Source of the DNA: Myxocyprinus asiaticus
Taxonomy: Eukaryota > Chordata > Actinopteri > Cypriniformes > Catostomidae
Length of the DNA stretch: 64,000 nucleotides
Reading direction: 5' to 3'
NCBI RefSeq assembly: GCF_019703515.2
Contig: NC_059374.1
Span: forward strand, 13,366,245 to 13,430,244
Positions 35,592 to 45,871 of the stretch are shown here, in pieces. Position 1 is the first letter of the stretch. Each line of letters begins with the position of its first letter. The notes under the pieces are model-generated. The model did no database searches, was not told where the DNA came from, and saw nothing but the letters and a program-made list of their open reading frames with translations. A program made the translations under genes and the position numbers.

Positions 35592-36136
35592 ATTTTTTTA
35601 AATATCTTTATTGAGTGGAAAGTAGGCACAAACATACAGCGTGACATAACAATTGACAGAGTCTTACGACCCATCCCACGAAGTATTAACCTTCCACAGT
35701 TTTTGTATTTTTTACAACATACAAAACAAAACACAGGGGTAAACGAATACCATAAATTGAAGAAAATAAATAAATAAATAAATAAATATTAAAACCCCAA
35801 GTAGGGAGGGGGGGATAAACATTAACTAAATTCAATCAGCAGGTAAAGTATGTAGAGATAGAAGTATGTTATAAGGGGTTGCCATTTATTTTGAAAGGAG
35901 TCAGATCTATCAAAGCGAGAGCATCTTATCCATCTTCAAGAAAGGTATCGTGTCCACAAGCCACTGCGAAGTACTATGGGGTTTGGAAGACTTCCAGAGA
36001 AACAAGATTCACCTTCTAGCCAATAAAGAAGTAAAAGCGAGCACATCTAATTGAATAGAGGAAAACTGAGTCCAGTCATTAGGGACTCCCAAAAATGGCA
36101 GTAGTAGGGCACCTATTAACTTTAACTTTAAATATT

Positions 36137-39100
36137 TTAGTCATAGTTTCCAAGTAATTGTTCCAAAAGTTGCATAGCTTTGGAAAACCAAAAACAAAAC
36201 ATATGACTTAGATTACAGGGTGAGATATAGCACCTATCACAGCGATCATCAACATTAGGGAAAATCGCTGAAAGCCACGCTTTGGAGTAATGAAACCTAT
36301 GCCATATTTTAAACTGTATGAGCCCCAACCGTGCACATATAGAGCTAGTATGAGTTCTGTTAAGAGCCTTCCCCCACCATTCCTCCGCAAACCTCTCTCC
36401 CAACTCATATTCCCAGCCATTTTTAGTTATAACTGTGGTGCAGTCCTCTAATTCCATTAACTGACAGTAAACCTTGGAAATAAGCGCCTTATGAGAGAAG
36501 TTAAACTCGAGGAACTCTTCCCAAGCGAGCTTGGGCGGCAGGCACGGAAAATTAGGAAGAAGAGAATGTGAACAATGCCTAGCCTGAAGATATCGAAACA
36601 GGTGGGACTTTGGCAGTTCAAAGTCAAAGGACATCATAGTATAATTGTAAAAGGTGCCATCCTTAAAGAGGTCTCTAAAGCATTTCAGTCCTTTATCGTG
36701 CACACATTAAATACTTGAAGAAGGAAGTAAATGGTTCATAGCAGCTGGCATTAATGAAGAGGCAGAATTAAACTTGAACTGCCACCTGAACTGGGACCAT
36801 ATCTTAAGAGTAGAGAGGACTACTGAGTTATTAGAGAAGCGCGCAGGCTTAATGGGCAAGGGGGCCGTGAGTAAAGCCTGCAATGAGGTAGAACTACAGG
36901 AGTTCGCCTCCAGCCGACACCAAGGAGCGGTTAATGAATTAAACCAGTAGATAATCTTATGAATATTAGCCAACCAAAAATAAAACTTAAAATTGGGAAG
37001 TGACAGCCCACCACTAATTTAACAATTCTGAAGTAGTGATCTCCGAATTCTGGGCGTTTTGCCATTCCAGAATAACAGAGTAACGATTTGGTCAAGGAAC
37101 TTAAAGCTATTTGGCAAGAATAGGGGGATGCATTAAAATAAGAAGAGACACTTCGGAAGAACATTCATTTTCACAACGTTAATTCTTCTAATTAGGGATA
37201 AAGGAAGACTGCGCCACCTTTGCACATCAGATTTAACTTGAGCCAGCAGCGAGGTATAGTTTGCAGAAAAGAGAGATGAAAAAGATCTGGTGACATTAAT
37301 CCCAAGGTATTTAAACCCGGATCTATTTAGCTTAATTGGAACATCAGTTTTTTTAAGACGCAAGGCCTGCTGATTATTGGGGTAACACTCACTCTTTTGC
37401 AAATTAATTTTGTAACCAGAGAATAAACCAAATTTTCTAAACATGGATATAATTGATGGAATGCCCACAATGGGGTTACAAACATACAGCAATAAATCGT
37501 CAGCGTAAAGAGACATTTTAACTTCAATATTAGAGTGAGTGATTCTCTCAAATACTGAGGAGAACCGCAGGGCAATTGACAATGGCTCAATAGCCAAAGC
37601 AAACAGCATGGGGGAAAGCAGGCATCCCTGACGTGTTCCACGCCCTAATTTGAAATATTCCGATCATGAGTCATTGGTGTGTACAGATGCCAGAGGTTGA
37701 GCATACAGGAGCTGAACCCACAAGATAAAGGCCTCCCCAAACCCAAATTTTCTAAGCACGGCAAAAAGATACAGCCACTCAACTCGATCAAATGCCTTTT
37801 CGGCATCTAAAGCAATTACACCTCAGGAACAGTCGAGGTATGTTTAGGAGTAAATTATGTCAAAGAGGGTACGGATGTTGAAAAACAGTTGTCTCCCTAT
37901 AATGAAACCCATTTGCTCCTCTGATATTAGACCCGGGAGTATCTTTTCAAGACGAGTAGCCAATGCCTTTACCAAAATCTTAGCATCCACATTTTGTAAC
38001 GAGAGTTGTCTATACGAGCTACACGAAGTGGAATCTTTGTCCTTCTTTAAGAGTAATAAAATGGAAGCTTGAGAAAGTGTCTCTGGCAGAGATCCCCGCT
38101 CTAGAGACTCCTTACAGACGGATAAAAGTAAAGGGGCAAATTTATCCAGAAATTTCGTAAAACACTCGGTGGGAAACGCATCAGGGTCAGGTGCTTTATT
38201 ACTCATTACTTATTAATTCAAATTGCCTGTGCGATCAGGAGCCATTGCGCTGGTATCGGAAGGAAGTTCAGATGAATATAACGAAGAGTAGAAGGCCTTA
38301 AAAATGGCGTTATTAATGCGCCATGCTGGTCTTTGATCTGTGGGATCATGCATGCGGCCGTCCTCCTTCTAAGTTGGTGCACTAAAAGACGGCAAGCCTT
38401 ATCACCATACTAGTAATATGAGCTGCGCGACTGCAGTAATAATCGCTCCGCTTTCCCGGTTGTAATAAGGTCCAGCTCAACGTGCAAATCCATACTGCGC
38501 TTAAACCCCTCAGGAGACGGGCTACATGCTAGCTGTTGGTCCAGCTTGGAGATGTCGCAATTGAGCTTATGCAGCTTAGCAGTACTAAGCTTATTTAACT
38601 GGGCAGAATATGAAATAATTTGTCCCCGTAAAAATGCCTTAAGTGTTTCCCACAATAAAGAGAAGGAAGTCTCGCTGTTCTGGTTAGTCGCCATAAACGT
38701 ATAAATTGACATAGAGATAAACTCAGTAAAATTATTATCAGATAATAACACAGAGTTAAATCTCCAAGGCGGTGAATAGCGGGGTCGAGCAGACAGCTGG
38801 ATGTCCACATTAAAGTGGGACATCCAGCTGATCAGAGATAGCAATAGTATGATACTTAACTGATGAAACTTTATGAATAAAACTATTATCTATAAAACAA
38901 ATAGTCAATACGGGAATATGACTGATGTACTGAGGAAAAGAAAGAAAAAACCTTGGCCTGAGCATTATAAAACCTCCATGGATCTACGCACCCATTGCAA
39001 GCCATAAACTCTGATACTGCCCTGGACATAGAAGATGGAGTTAGAACTCATGGGTTTGACCGGTCCAAGGCAGGGTCGATTACACAATTAAGATCAGTAG

Positions 39101-39554
39101 CAAAAATCAACTTATGAGTATTCAAGGAGGGAATGGTTTCGAATAGCCTATTTATGAAATTGGGATCATCAAATTTAGGTGCATAGACATTCACTAACAG
39201 AATGGGGTTCAGCATTAACATGCCTACTATAATCAAATACCTGCCGTTATTATCCGCAATGACCTTGGTGAGGGAAAATTGAACTCTTTTATTAATTAAC
39301 ACAGCTACCCCTCTGGACTTAGAATTAAAGTTAGAGTGAAAAGCCTCACCTACCCACGAAGCCCTGAGCTTCAAGTGATCTTCATTTCTTAAGTGGGTTT
39401 CTTGTAGAAAGACAATATCACTGTTAAGAAATTTCAGGTAGGAGAAAATCTTCGACCTCTTAACCAGATTGCCCATACCCTTAACATTCCAACTCAAAAA
39501 GCGAATGGAGGATCCCCTGGTACTGTTACTAGAGCTACTAAGAGGACCAGTCAT
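36137..39554 (-). pseudogene. L1 ORF2, endonuclease-reverse transcriptase, broken
   Basis: It starts MTGPLSSSSNSTRGSSIRFL, then SWNVKGMGNLVKRSKI, IVFLQETHLRNED and a GDFN-like motif changed to ATDLN, which loses a typical endonuclease residue. The middle part is in 38844-38410. The RT reads LLLKKDKDSTSCSSYRQLSL and EEQMGFIIGRQ at 38206-37844, a QGCPLSP-equivalent near 37620, and MSLYADDLLLYVCNP at about 37510-37470 with the YADD centre intact. The C-terminus (36703-36137) has CDRC....CNLSHMFCFWF, the C-terminal zinc-knuckle-like pattern, and ends LLGNYD. At least five frame breaks. Confidence 0.85.
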
Positions 39555-40108
39555 TTATTATACTATAAGAAGAAAATAAACTCTGATCCCCCAAAGAGAG
39601 AGAGAAAGAAAAAACAAAAACAACAACAAAAACAAAAAAAAAACACAAGGGACCCCCCACCCCACGGAACACATTACATAACACACAAACATCACCCAAC
39701 AAAGCCCAAAAACCTAGCCTACCCCCCTGCACATTTAATGTCCACATCCCCGAACACTGTGAACCGCTGTGCAGACTCCAATGGGAGCCAACTCAAATAA
39801 GCAACACTTACGATAAGGGAACTAGCACCTATCAGTGGAGCCCATGCAGATTATAACAAGTAATATACATAGTATTTATCCTCGAATATACTCTCCGATC
39901 CACCCAGTCTCATTGTACCCCTCAGTCATTATGGGTCCTTATCTATTCTACTCACCAGTTAAAGTAGATTATGACCAGTGTTTCCAATCTACTGTGATCC
40001 GTATTCCAAAATCAACAGCAAAATAAAAATAAAACAAGAAAGTAAAATGCCCGACATGTTATCCCAGCTCACCAGCCGAGAGCTTGTGAGTTGCGTAAAT
40101 GTTCATAT

Positions 40109-41029
40109 TCATGAATTTAATCCTTCAACACATGATAATAAAGACATATGCTTGTGCCTCATCCGGCCGACTGAACTGCTTCTCAACGCTGTCATACGTG
40201 ACACGCAAACGGGCTGGGTGCCGAAATCCAAACTGGACACCCGGAATCCCTCGCAGCTGCCGGCGCATTTCCAAGAATGCCACTCTGGCACAAACCACCT
40301 TAGAGGTAAGGTCCGGTAAAAAATATATATTTGCGTCCCCAAACTTGAAAAGCCTCGGCTCCCTTGCTTGCCACAGAATGTCCACACAATCCGAATGGTA
40401 GTGGAGCTTAGCAATAATGACAGGTGGACGATGGTGGGTTTGGGTTTAGGCTGCAGCATATGGTGTGATCTGTCAACAAGGACATCTTTATCAAGGTGCA
40501 GGGCATCCCTGAGTAACTTAGAGACCGCAGAAATGGAGGCAAGTGTCTCCTCGGGAACCCCCACGATTCTAATATTATTACAACAGGACCTCACTTCAAG
40601 ATCTTCACATTTGTCTTCCAGACGCTTCACCTCCGAAATTAAGAGAATCCACTCTTTCTTGTATGACAGCAACATTGTCAGTACAGGTTGATAATGACTG
40701 TTCAATCTCCTTAATCGTACTTTTCATGGCCACCATGTCAGCCTGAATCATAACCATAGTATTGGTGAATTCGGCTTTCACCGCCTGCAGCTCACTCTTA
40801 ATGGTAGATAAATCGTCCCCGAGCACATCTTGCAGCTCGGAACAGAATATCTCAGCGATGTCCTTACATATTGATGATAAAAGTTCAGCTTTAAATGCTG
40901 CATTGTCAGCAGGTGGCTCCACCTGATTGTCTGGATCACTCAAAGTCTGCATAGCCGCAGGCGCAGCACATGGAGTAGCCGCTGATGAGACGACGCCGCG
41001 TTAGCACCTCTACCAGATTTATTCTTCAT
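40109..41029 (-). pseudogene. L1 ORF1 pseudogene
   Basis: It starts MKNKSGRGANAAS at 41029; a single-base shift near 40985 moves the frame to AAMQTLSDPDNQVEPPADN. Residues 30-110 (ELLSSICKDIAEIF, IKSELQAVKAEFTNTMVMIQ) look like a coiled coil. RLEDKCEDLEVRSCCNNIRI and VGVPEE open the RRM-like domain in a neighbouring frame (40705-40109), where it later degrades. Same role as the ORF1 at 28979 but with little sequence likeness outside the LE.RS..NNIRIVG core. Confidence 0.8.
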
Positions 41030-41226
41030 TCTTCAGCAAGCAATGCATGTTCTATATAGTAAAAATCAATTAATTAACATGTAACATAAAACAGTAACAT
41101 GTATAGACTGGGTGGATAACATAAAAAAAGGAACAAAATGTATGAAATCGACGTACTCTGCAGGAGCGACCAGAAACACAACCTACTCCATAGCACACCA
41201 AACCGGAAGTCGACCGAATGAATTCT

Positions 41227-41600
41227 GATTAAAAGACCCAGAATCTGTCCATTGTCATCCATATCTTTGAGCAGGTCAGCCTGGTAGGTCTGCATGACCA
41301 CCATGGTGTGCTGGGCCTTGCCGCAGCATAGGCCTTGCCTACGAGTGAAGACATAAGCCGACATGGCTTGAACGGGTGCACCAGCCTGGCTTTCCATCCC
41401 AGTGCCGAGGAGGGTCATAAGTGGGCCACTACTGGCTCTTCAACTGCGGGAAACTCTGTATAGCCCCTTTGCATGGCACGGTCGAGTGTCATGAAAGCTG
41501 ATACACTGGAAATCCTCAGAACAGTCGTTCAATTTAACCACTATTTAACCAGCTGATCATGCAGCTCGAGGAAAATCAAACACCGGACGGCGGGACGTGG
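41227..41600 (-). pseudogene. DIRS-type gag-like fragment
   Basis: Minus-strand open frame with GMESQAGAPVQAMSAYVFTR, AQHTMVVMQTYQADLLKDMD and, just upstream in another frame, an EEPVVAHL-like segment. DIRS-type gag proteins have an alanine-rich block ending in a YQA.LLKD segment, and its orientation and position upstream of the RT fit a single element running 41600 to 26900. The similarity is recalled at motif level only, so this call is moderate. It ends at the L1 boundary. Confidence 0.5.
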
Positions 41601-42323
41601 AGTCGTGCCGACTCGGTAAGTACCATTCGTCAAGCTGAGAATGCTCAGGCTCACTCGGAGTGGGCCACTAAAGTTGATGCTTTTCGACCGCTCAAGAGAG
41701 AACTTGTGCCAACTCAACGTCAGAGACTTTCGTACGGTTTTTCAATAAAACACACAACACCATCACAATGCAATAACGTTTAAAATGTGGAAGTGTTAAA
41801 GGATATGTTGTTCGTTGGTGAGCATCGAAGTGACCGACTTGAAAGGAAACTTAGTTATCTATAGAGTTGCTACTGTCAAACACTGCTGAGAGCCACAGCA
41901 GATACTGGAAATAACACATACTTTTTCACACTCTTTCTCTAATAACTTGTTAGAAACAGCCCAAGCTATTGTTACAAGTTCTAAAGTGATGCTTATGTTT
42001 TAGTAACTGAGGTTTGGTCGAGTCTTTTGAACTAGTAATGACATCTTGGGCTGTTTCTAAGCAAATTGAAGGAAGCAGTTGCACACACAAAAATGCTTTG
42101 ACTTGAAATAAATGCATCCACATGTGGTAACCATAGTATTTATGGAATAATTGGTTCCAGACCATTGAATTATTGAATATTGAAACTCCCCTTTGCGTTA
42201 TGGCTGCATTTACACCTCAGGTGTGCATCAATTTTCAATAATTCAACTGTCCATCGGCAATTATTCTATGCATACTCGATATGGTGTTTAGCCTTATTCT
42301 GCATACTTGTATAGGAATTACAG
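41601..42323. other. Stretch without recognised gene
   Basis: Contains one small inverted-repeat element (41950-42060). The rest is unrecognised; 41559-41783 is an open frame with no domain. Confidence 0.35.
41950..42060. mobile_element. 111-bp element with perfect 16-bp terminal inverted repeats
   Basis: It starts TTAGAAACAGCCCAAG and ends CTTGGGCTGTTTCTAA, exact reverse complements. It is non-coding and AT-rich inside. The family is unknown to me. Confidence 0.7.
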
Positions 42324-42325
42324 TA

Positions 42326-43528
42326 CACTGATGAGCCGAAACAATATGACCACTCACAGGTGAAGCAAATAATGTTGATCATCTTATAACAAGGCCACAT
42401 GTCAAGGTCTGGGTAGATTAGATGGTAAGAGAACAATCAATTCTCTTAGCCAACATGTTGAATGTAGGAGAAATGGGCAGGAGTAAAGACCTGAGTGATT
42501 TTGACAAGGGCCAAATTTTTATGGCCAGAAGATTGGGTCAGAGCATCTCTAAAATGGCAAGGCTTGTGAGGTGCTCCCGGTCAACATTGGTGAGCACCTA
42601 CCAACAGTGGTCAGTGGAGGGACAACCCAGAATCTGGCGACAGGTTGTTGGATGCCCAAGGCTCATCAATGCACAAGGGCAACGAAGGCTATCCCGTCTG
42701 GTCTGAACCAACAGAAGGTATACTGTGGCACAAGTCACAGAAAATTGTAATGATGGTTACGGGAGGAATGTGCATCACACCCTGCTGTGTATTGGGCTGC
42801 GTAGCCGCAGACTTGTCAGAGTGCCCATGATAACCCCTGTCCACCATCTAAAGCACCAACAATGGGTATGCGAGCGTCAGAACTGGACCTTGGAGCAGTG
42901 GAAGAAGGTCGCCTGGTCAGACCTGTTTTCTTTTACATCACGTGGACGGTCGTGAATGTGTGCGCCGTTCACCTGGGGAAGTGATGGCACCAGGTTGCAA
43001 TGTGGGAAGATGACAAGCTAGGGAAGATGACAAGTAAGTGGAGGGAGTGTGATGCTCTTGGCAATGTTCTGCTGGGTAACTCTGGGTCCAGCCATTCATG
43101 TGGACATCAATTTGAACCTACCTAAACATCACTGCAGACCAGGTACACCCCTTCATGGCAATAGCATTCTCTGATTGCAGTGGCCTCTTTCAGCAGGATA
43201 ATGTGCCCTGCCACACTGCACACATTGTTTGGTAATGGTTTGAGGAACATGATAAAGAGTTCAAGGTGTTGCCCTGGCCTCCAAATTCCCCAGATCTCAA
43301 TCCAATTCAGCATCTGTGGGATGTGCTGGACTGATCCACGCAACTCCACCTTGCAACTTACAGGACTTGAAGGATCTGAAGTATCTGCTGCTAATGGTGC
43401 AAAATACCACAGGACACCTTCAGGGGTCTTGTTGAGTCCATGTCTCAGCAGGTCAGCACTGTTTTATCAGCACAAGAAGGACCAACAGCATATTAGGCAG
43501 GTGGTCATAATGTTTTGGCTCATCAGTG
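42326..43528 (+). mobile_element. Tc1-like transposon (1.2-kb family)
   Basis: Flanked by TA at 42324-42325 and 43529-43530. The ends CACTGATGAGCCGAAACAAT and CATAATGTTTTGGCTCATCAGTG (inner part split: TTTTGGCTCATCAGTG) are inverted repeats of about 28 bp. Same family as 16568-17775. Confidence 0.92.
42473..43496 (+). pseudogene. Tc1 transposase pseudogene
   Basis: It starts MGRSKDLSDFDKGQIFMARR, the first helix-turn-helix, and continues to RCSRSTLVSTYQQWSVEGQP, GCPRLINAQGQRRLSRLV and a stop at 42704-42706. The next pieces are VAQVTENCNDGYGRNVHHT and LRSRRLVRVPMITPVHH and, after frame changes, QNWTLEQWKKVAWSD with the first aspartate at about 42920. The catalytic end reads LFQQDNVPCHTAHIVW (second aspartate) and SPDLNPIQHLWDVLD, where the family's catalytic glutamate (PIEHLW) is glutamine. 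The last residues are QQHIR-like in one frame and PTAY with stop 43494-43496 in the ancestral one. Inactive. Confidence 0.85.
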
Positions 43529-43871
43529 TATACATAATCATGTAATATATACAAAGTTTATTAATGAACTGTTATCTTTGAAACAGAGAATTGTAATCAA
43601 ATCAAATCAAATCACTTTTATTGTCACACAACCATATACACAAGTGCAATAGTGTGTGAAATTCTTGGGTGCAGTTCCGAGGAACACAGTAGTCGTGACA
43701 GTGATGAGACATATACCAATTTACAATAAACATCAGATTTACACAACACAATTTAAAATCTAATATACACATAATTACACACAACACAATATACAAATAA
43801 TAACATACAATATACAGTATACAATACACACAATATAGAATATGTAGGACTTTACTGGTTGTTTAGATCAG

Positions 43872-45671
43872 TGTTACTATCAGAAATAGTTAATTATTAA
43901 TTATTTAGTAATTAATTAATATTTAAATTAATTAATTGAATCTAACTCATTAAAACCTCATATGGGCTCCAGTAAATGTAGTGCGCTACGTTTAGGAGTG
44001 GGTTTGGTTATTAGCAATAATTAATAATTATCAAAGATATTTATTAATTATTAAAATCAATAGAACATTGATGAGAATCAGTGTTAGCTTTTTTAATCCT
44101 TTAAATCAACAATTATCAAAGATAATCACCAATCATTAACATCTATGATACATTAATTAAAATTAACACTAGCTTATTGATCCTTCAAAATCAACAATCG
44201 TCAAAGATAATTATCAGTTATCAAAAATAGAATTTTAATAAGGATTAACATTGACGGGGCACCACCCTGGAATCAGGGACTAATAACCAGATAGTATAAC
44301 AGTCTCAATATTAGATTGTTTTCTTAGGAAAATCTACATCCGAAGAATATCGATTTTTGGGGAAAAAAAACAATGAAAGAAGGCTTGAATCCGAGCACTG
44401 ACATCCCGTCAGCATGACACAGGTGTATGCAAAACAAACCAAAACACTTCTCTTTGTAATATAACAAAGTTTATTTATGCAGTAATATCAATTAATAATT
44501 AATACAATGCAGTCAGTAAACTTACGACTTACAACTACAAACTAAACAGTGATATGATTAGATATGGAAATCAAAATAATCCTATAACACATGATGGTGT
44601 GTGTGTGTGTGAGAGTGTGTGTGTGTTAGTACGAGAGAGAGAGAGAATTAAGTGACGGCCCCAAAGCCGGTTTCGCGATCGTGGGAGAGAAAGCAGCTGT
44701 TAGTTTATCACTCAGAGACGCGGTGAATGGCTCGTAAACCATCCCGCGGTCTTTGATTCTTTAATGGATAAACTCCGTTTGCCGGTCTCACCCGCAATGG
44801 CGGAAATGCACAACAGTCCAATGTGGTTGGACTACAATACAGCAAATCAAATTTGTGATAATTAATACCCCGAGTATTAATAATGAGCGGACATGGCGGT
44901 CCGTAAACTGTACAAGCAATAACCTTGATACACAAGAATAACACACTATAATATTCTATCTCTACCCAGACGTAAACCTCTTACTTGAATCGCATGAGGA
45001 TGCAGAATGTGTGTTCATCCGTCCTTTAACTCAGACTCGGTTCCTCGAAGCTCGGGTGATGACGGGAGGCCGTTTCCTCGCTCTGTCGGCAGGCGGTACG
45101 GCTGCTGATTCTCGGCGGGCTGGCAGAGAAATCAGTGACGTCGACTTGATTGAAGATGGAAGAGAAATCTTTTCTCGCTTCACTTCTGCAAGCAAATGGA
45201 TGAAGATGCGGATTGCTCGGTGGTCTCCTTCAGATCCGTTAGAGTGTTTGGTGGAACACAGAGTAATCTCAACTTGTCCAGTGAGATGGAGATTGTATGG
45301 CCACAGTTTCAAGTCGGACGTTACTTCCTTGTGCCACAAGGCTGCACCTGAGAGCAGCGATGAGCTGCGTCTACGCATGGTGAGCAAAGTTGCTGGAAAC
45401 AAATCCCGGAAGCATTCAGAGGTATTTCTACTCCTGATGATGTCATGGTTGAGGTGCGTTCTGTCATGTGCCTCATCCAATAGGAGTTGAGAGTTCGATC
45501 CTTTAGTGAGCAAGGCATCATGGGATTTGTAGTCTGTTTTGGACTCCCTTTGTTTGATTTTGGCGCAGTTTTTATCAGTAAGATTTATGACTTGATATGG
45601 GGGCCTGAGTTAGGTTTTACAACTGTGTTAGGCCTGCCTTTGTCTTCTATCTGAATACATGAGGCCCAACA
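43872..45671 (-). mobile_element. Solo-LTR-like insertion, 1.8 kb
   Basis: Read on the minus strand it begins TGTTGGGCCTCATG and ends GATAGTAACA, the TGTT...AACA ends typical of LTRs. An AATAAA lies at 44475-44470. The flanks are 3' UTR of the same minus-strand LINE on both sides. No gag, pol or env is present, and I see no target duplication. Two open frames of about 160 codons (45011-45490 plus, 45031-45513 minus) overlap each other and have no domain. The LTR superfamily is not assigned. Confidence 0.6.
44598..44646. repeat. (GT)n and (GA)n microsatellites
   Basis: GTGTGTGTGTGTGTGAGAGTG followed by GAGAGAGAGAGAGA inside the LTR-like insertion (each run under 20 bases). Confidence 0.85.
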
Positions 45672-45871
45672 AATACACATTATACAATAAAAATAATATA
45701 TATAGTATATATAAAATATACAGTAGGTTGTACTGTACTGTATTGACAATCAGGCTGTCAGTTGATAGTAAGTTGCCAGTGTGTTGTTAAGAGAGAATAT
45801 AATTTATGGCAGTCCGGTGTGAGATAATAAGAGTAATAAAGTGCAGTGCTGATGTATTTGATTGTGAGAGA

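Larger units (their letters stand above)
35592..41226 (-). mobile_element. Near-full-length L1/Tx1-type LINE, minus strand
   Basis: The 5' end lies near 41215-41226 (ACTTCCGGTTTGGTGTGCTA on the minus strand), followed by ORF1 from 41029, ORF2 from 39554 and a 3' end with CAATAAAGATATTT at about 35593-35615. Imperfect flanks CAGATTATAA (35584-35593) and CTGATTAAAA (41226-41235) could be an aged target duplication. It is a different subfamily from the L1 at 28836-34678. Confidence 0.85.

Noticed and set aside
45011..45513. Overlapping open frames of about 160 codons on both strands
   Set aside because: They lie inside the solo-LTR-like insertion, mirror each other and show no domain; better explained by GC-rich non-coding sequence.
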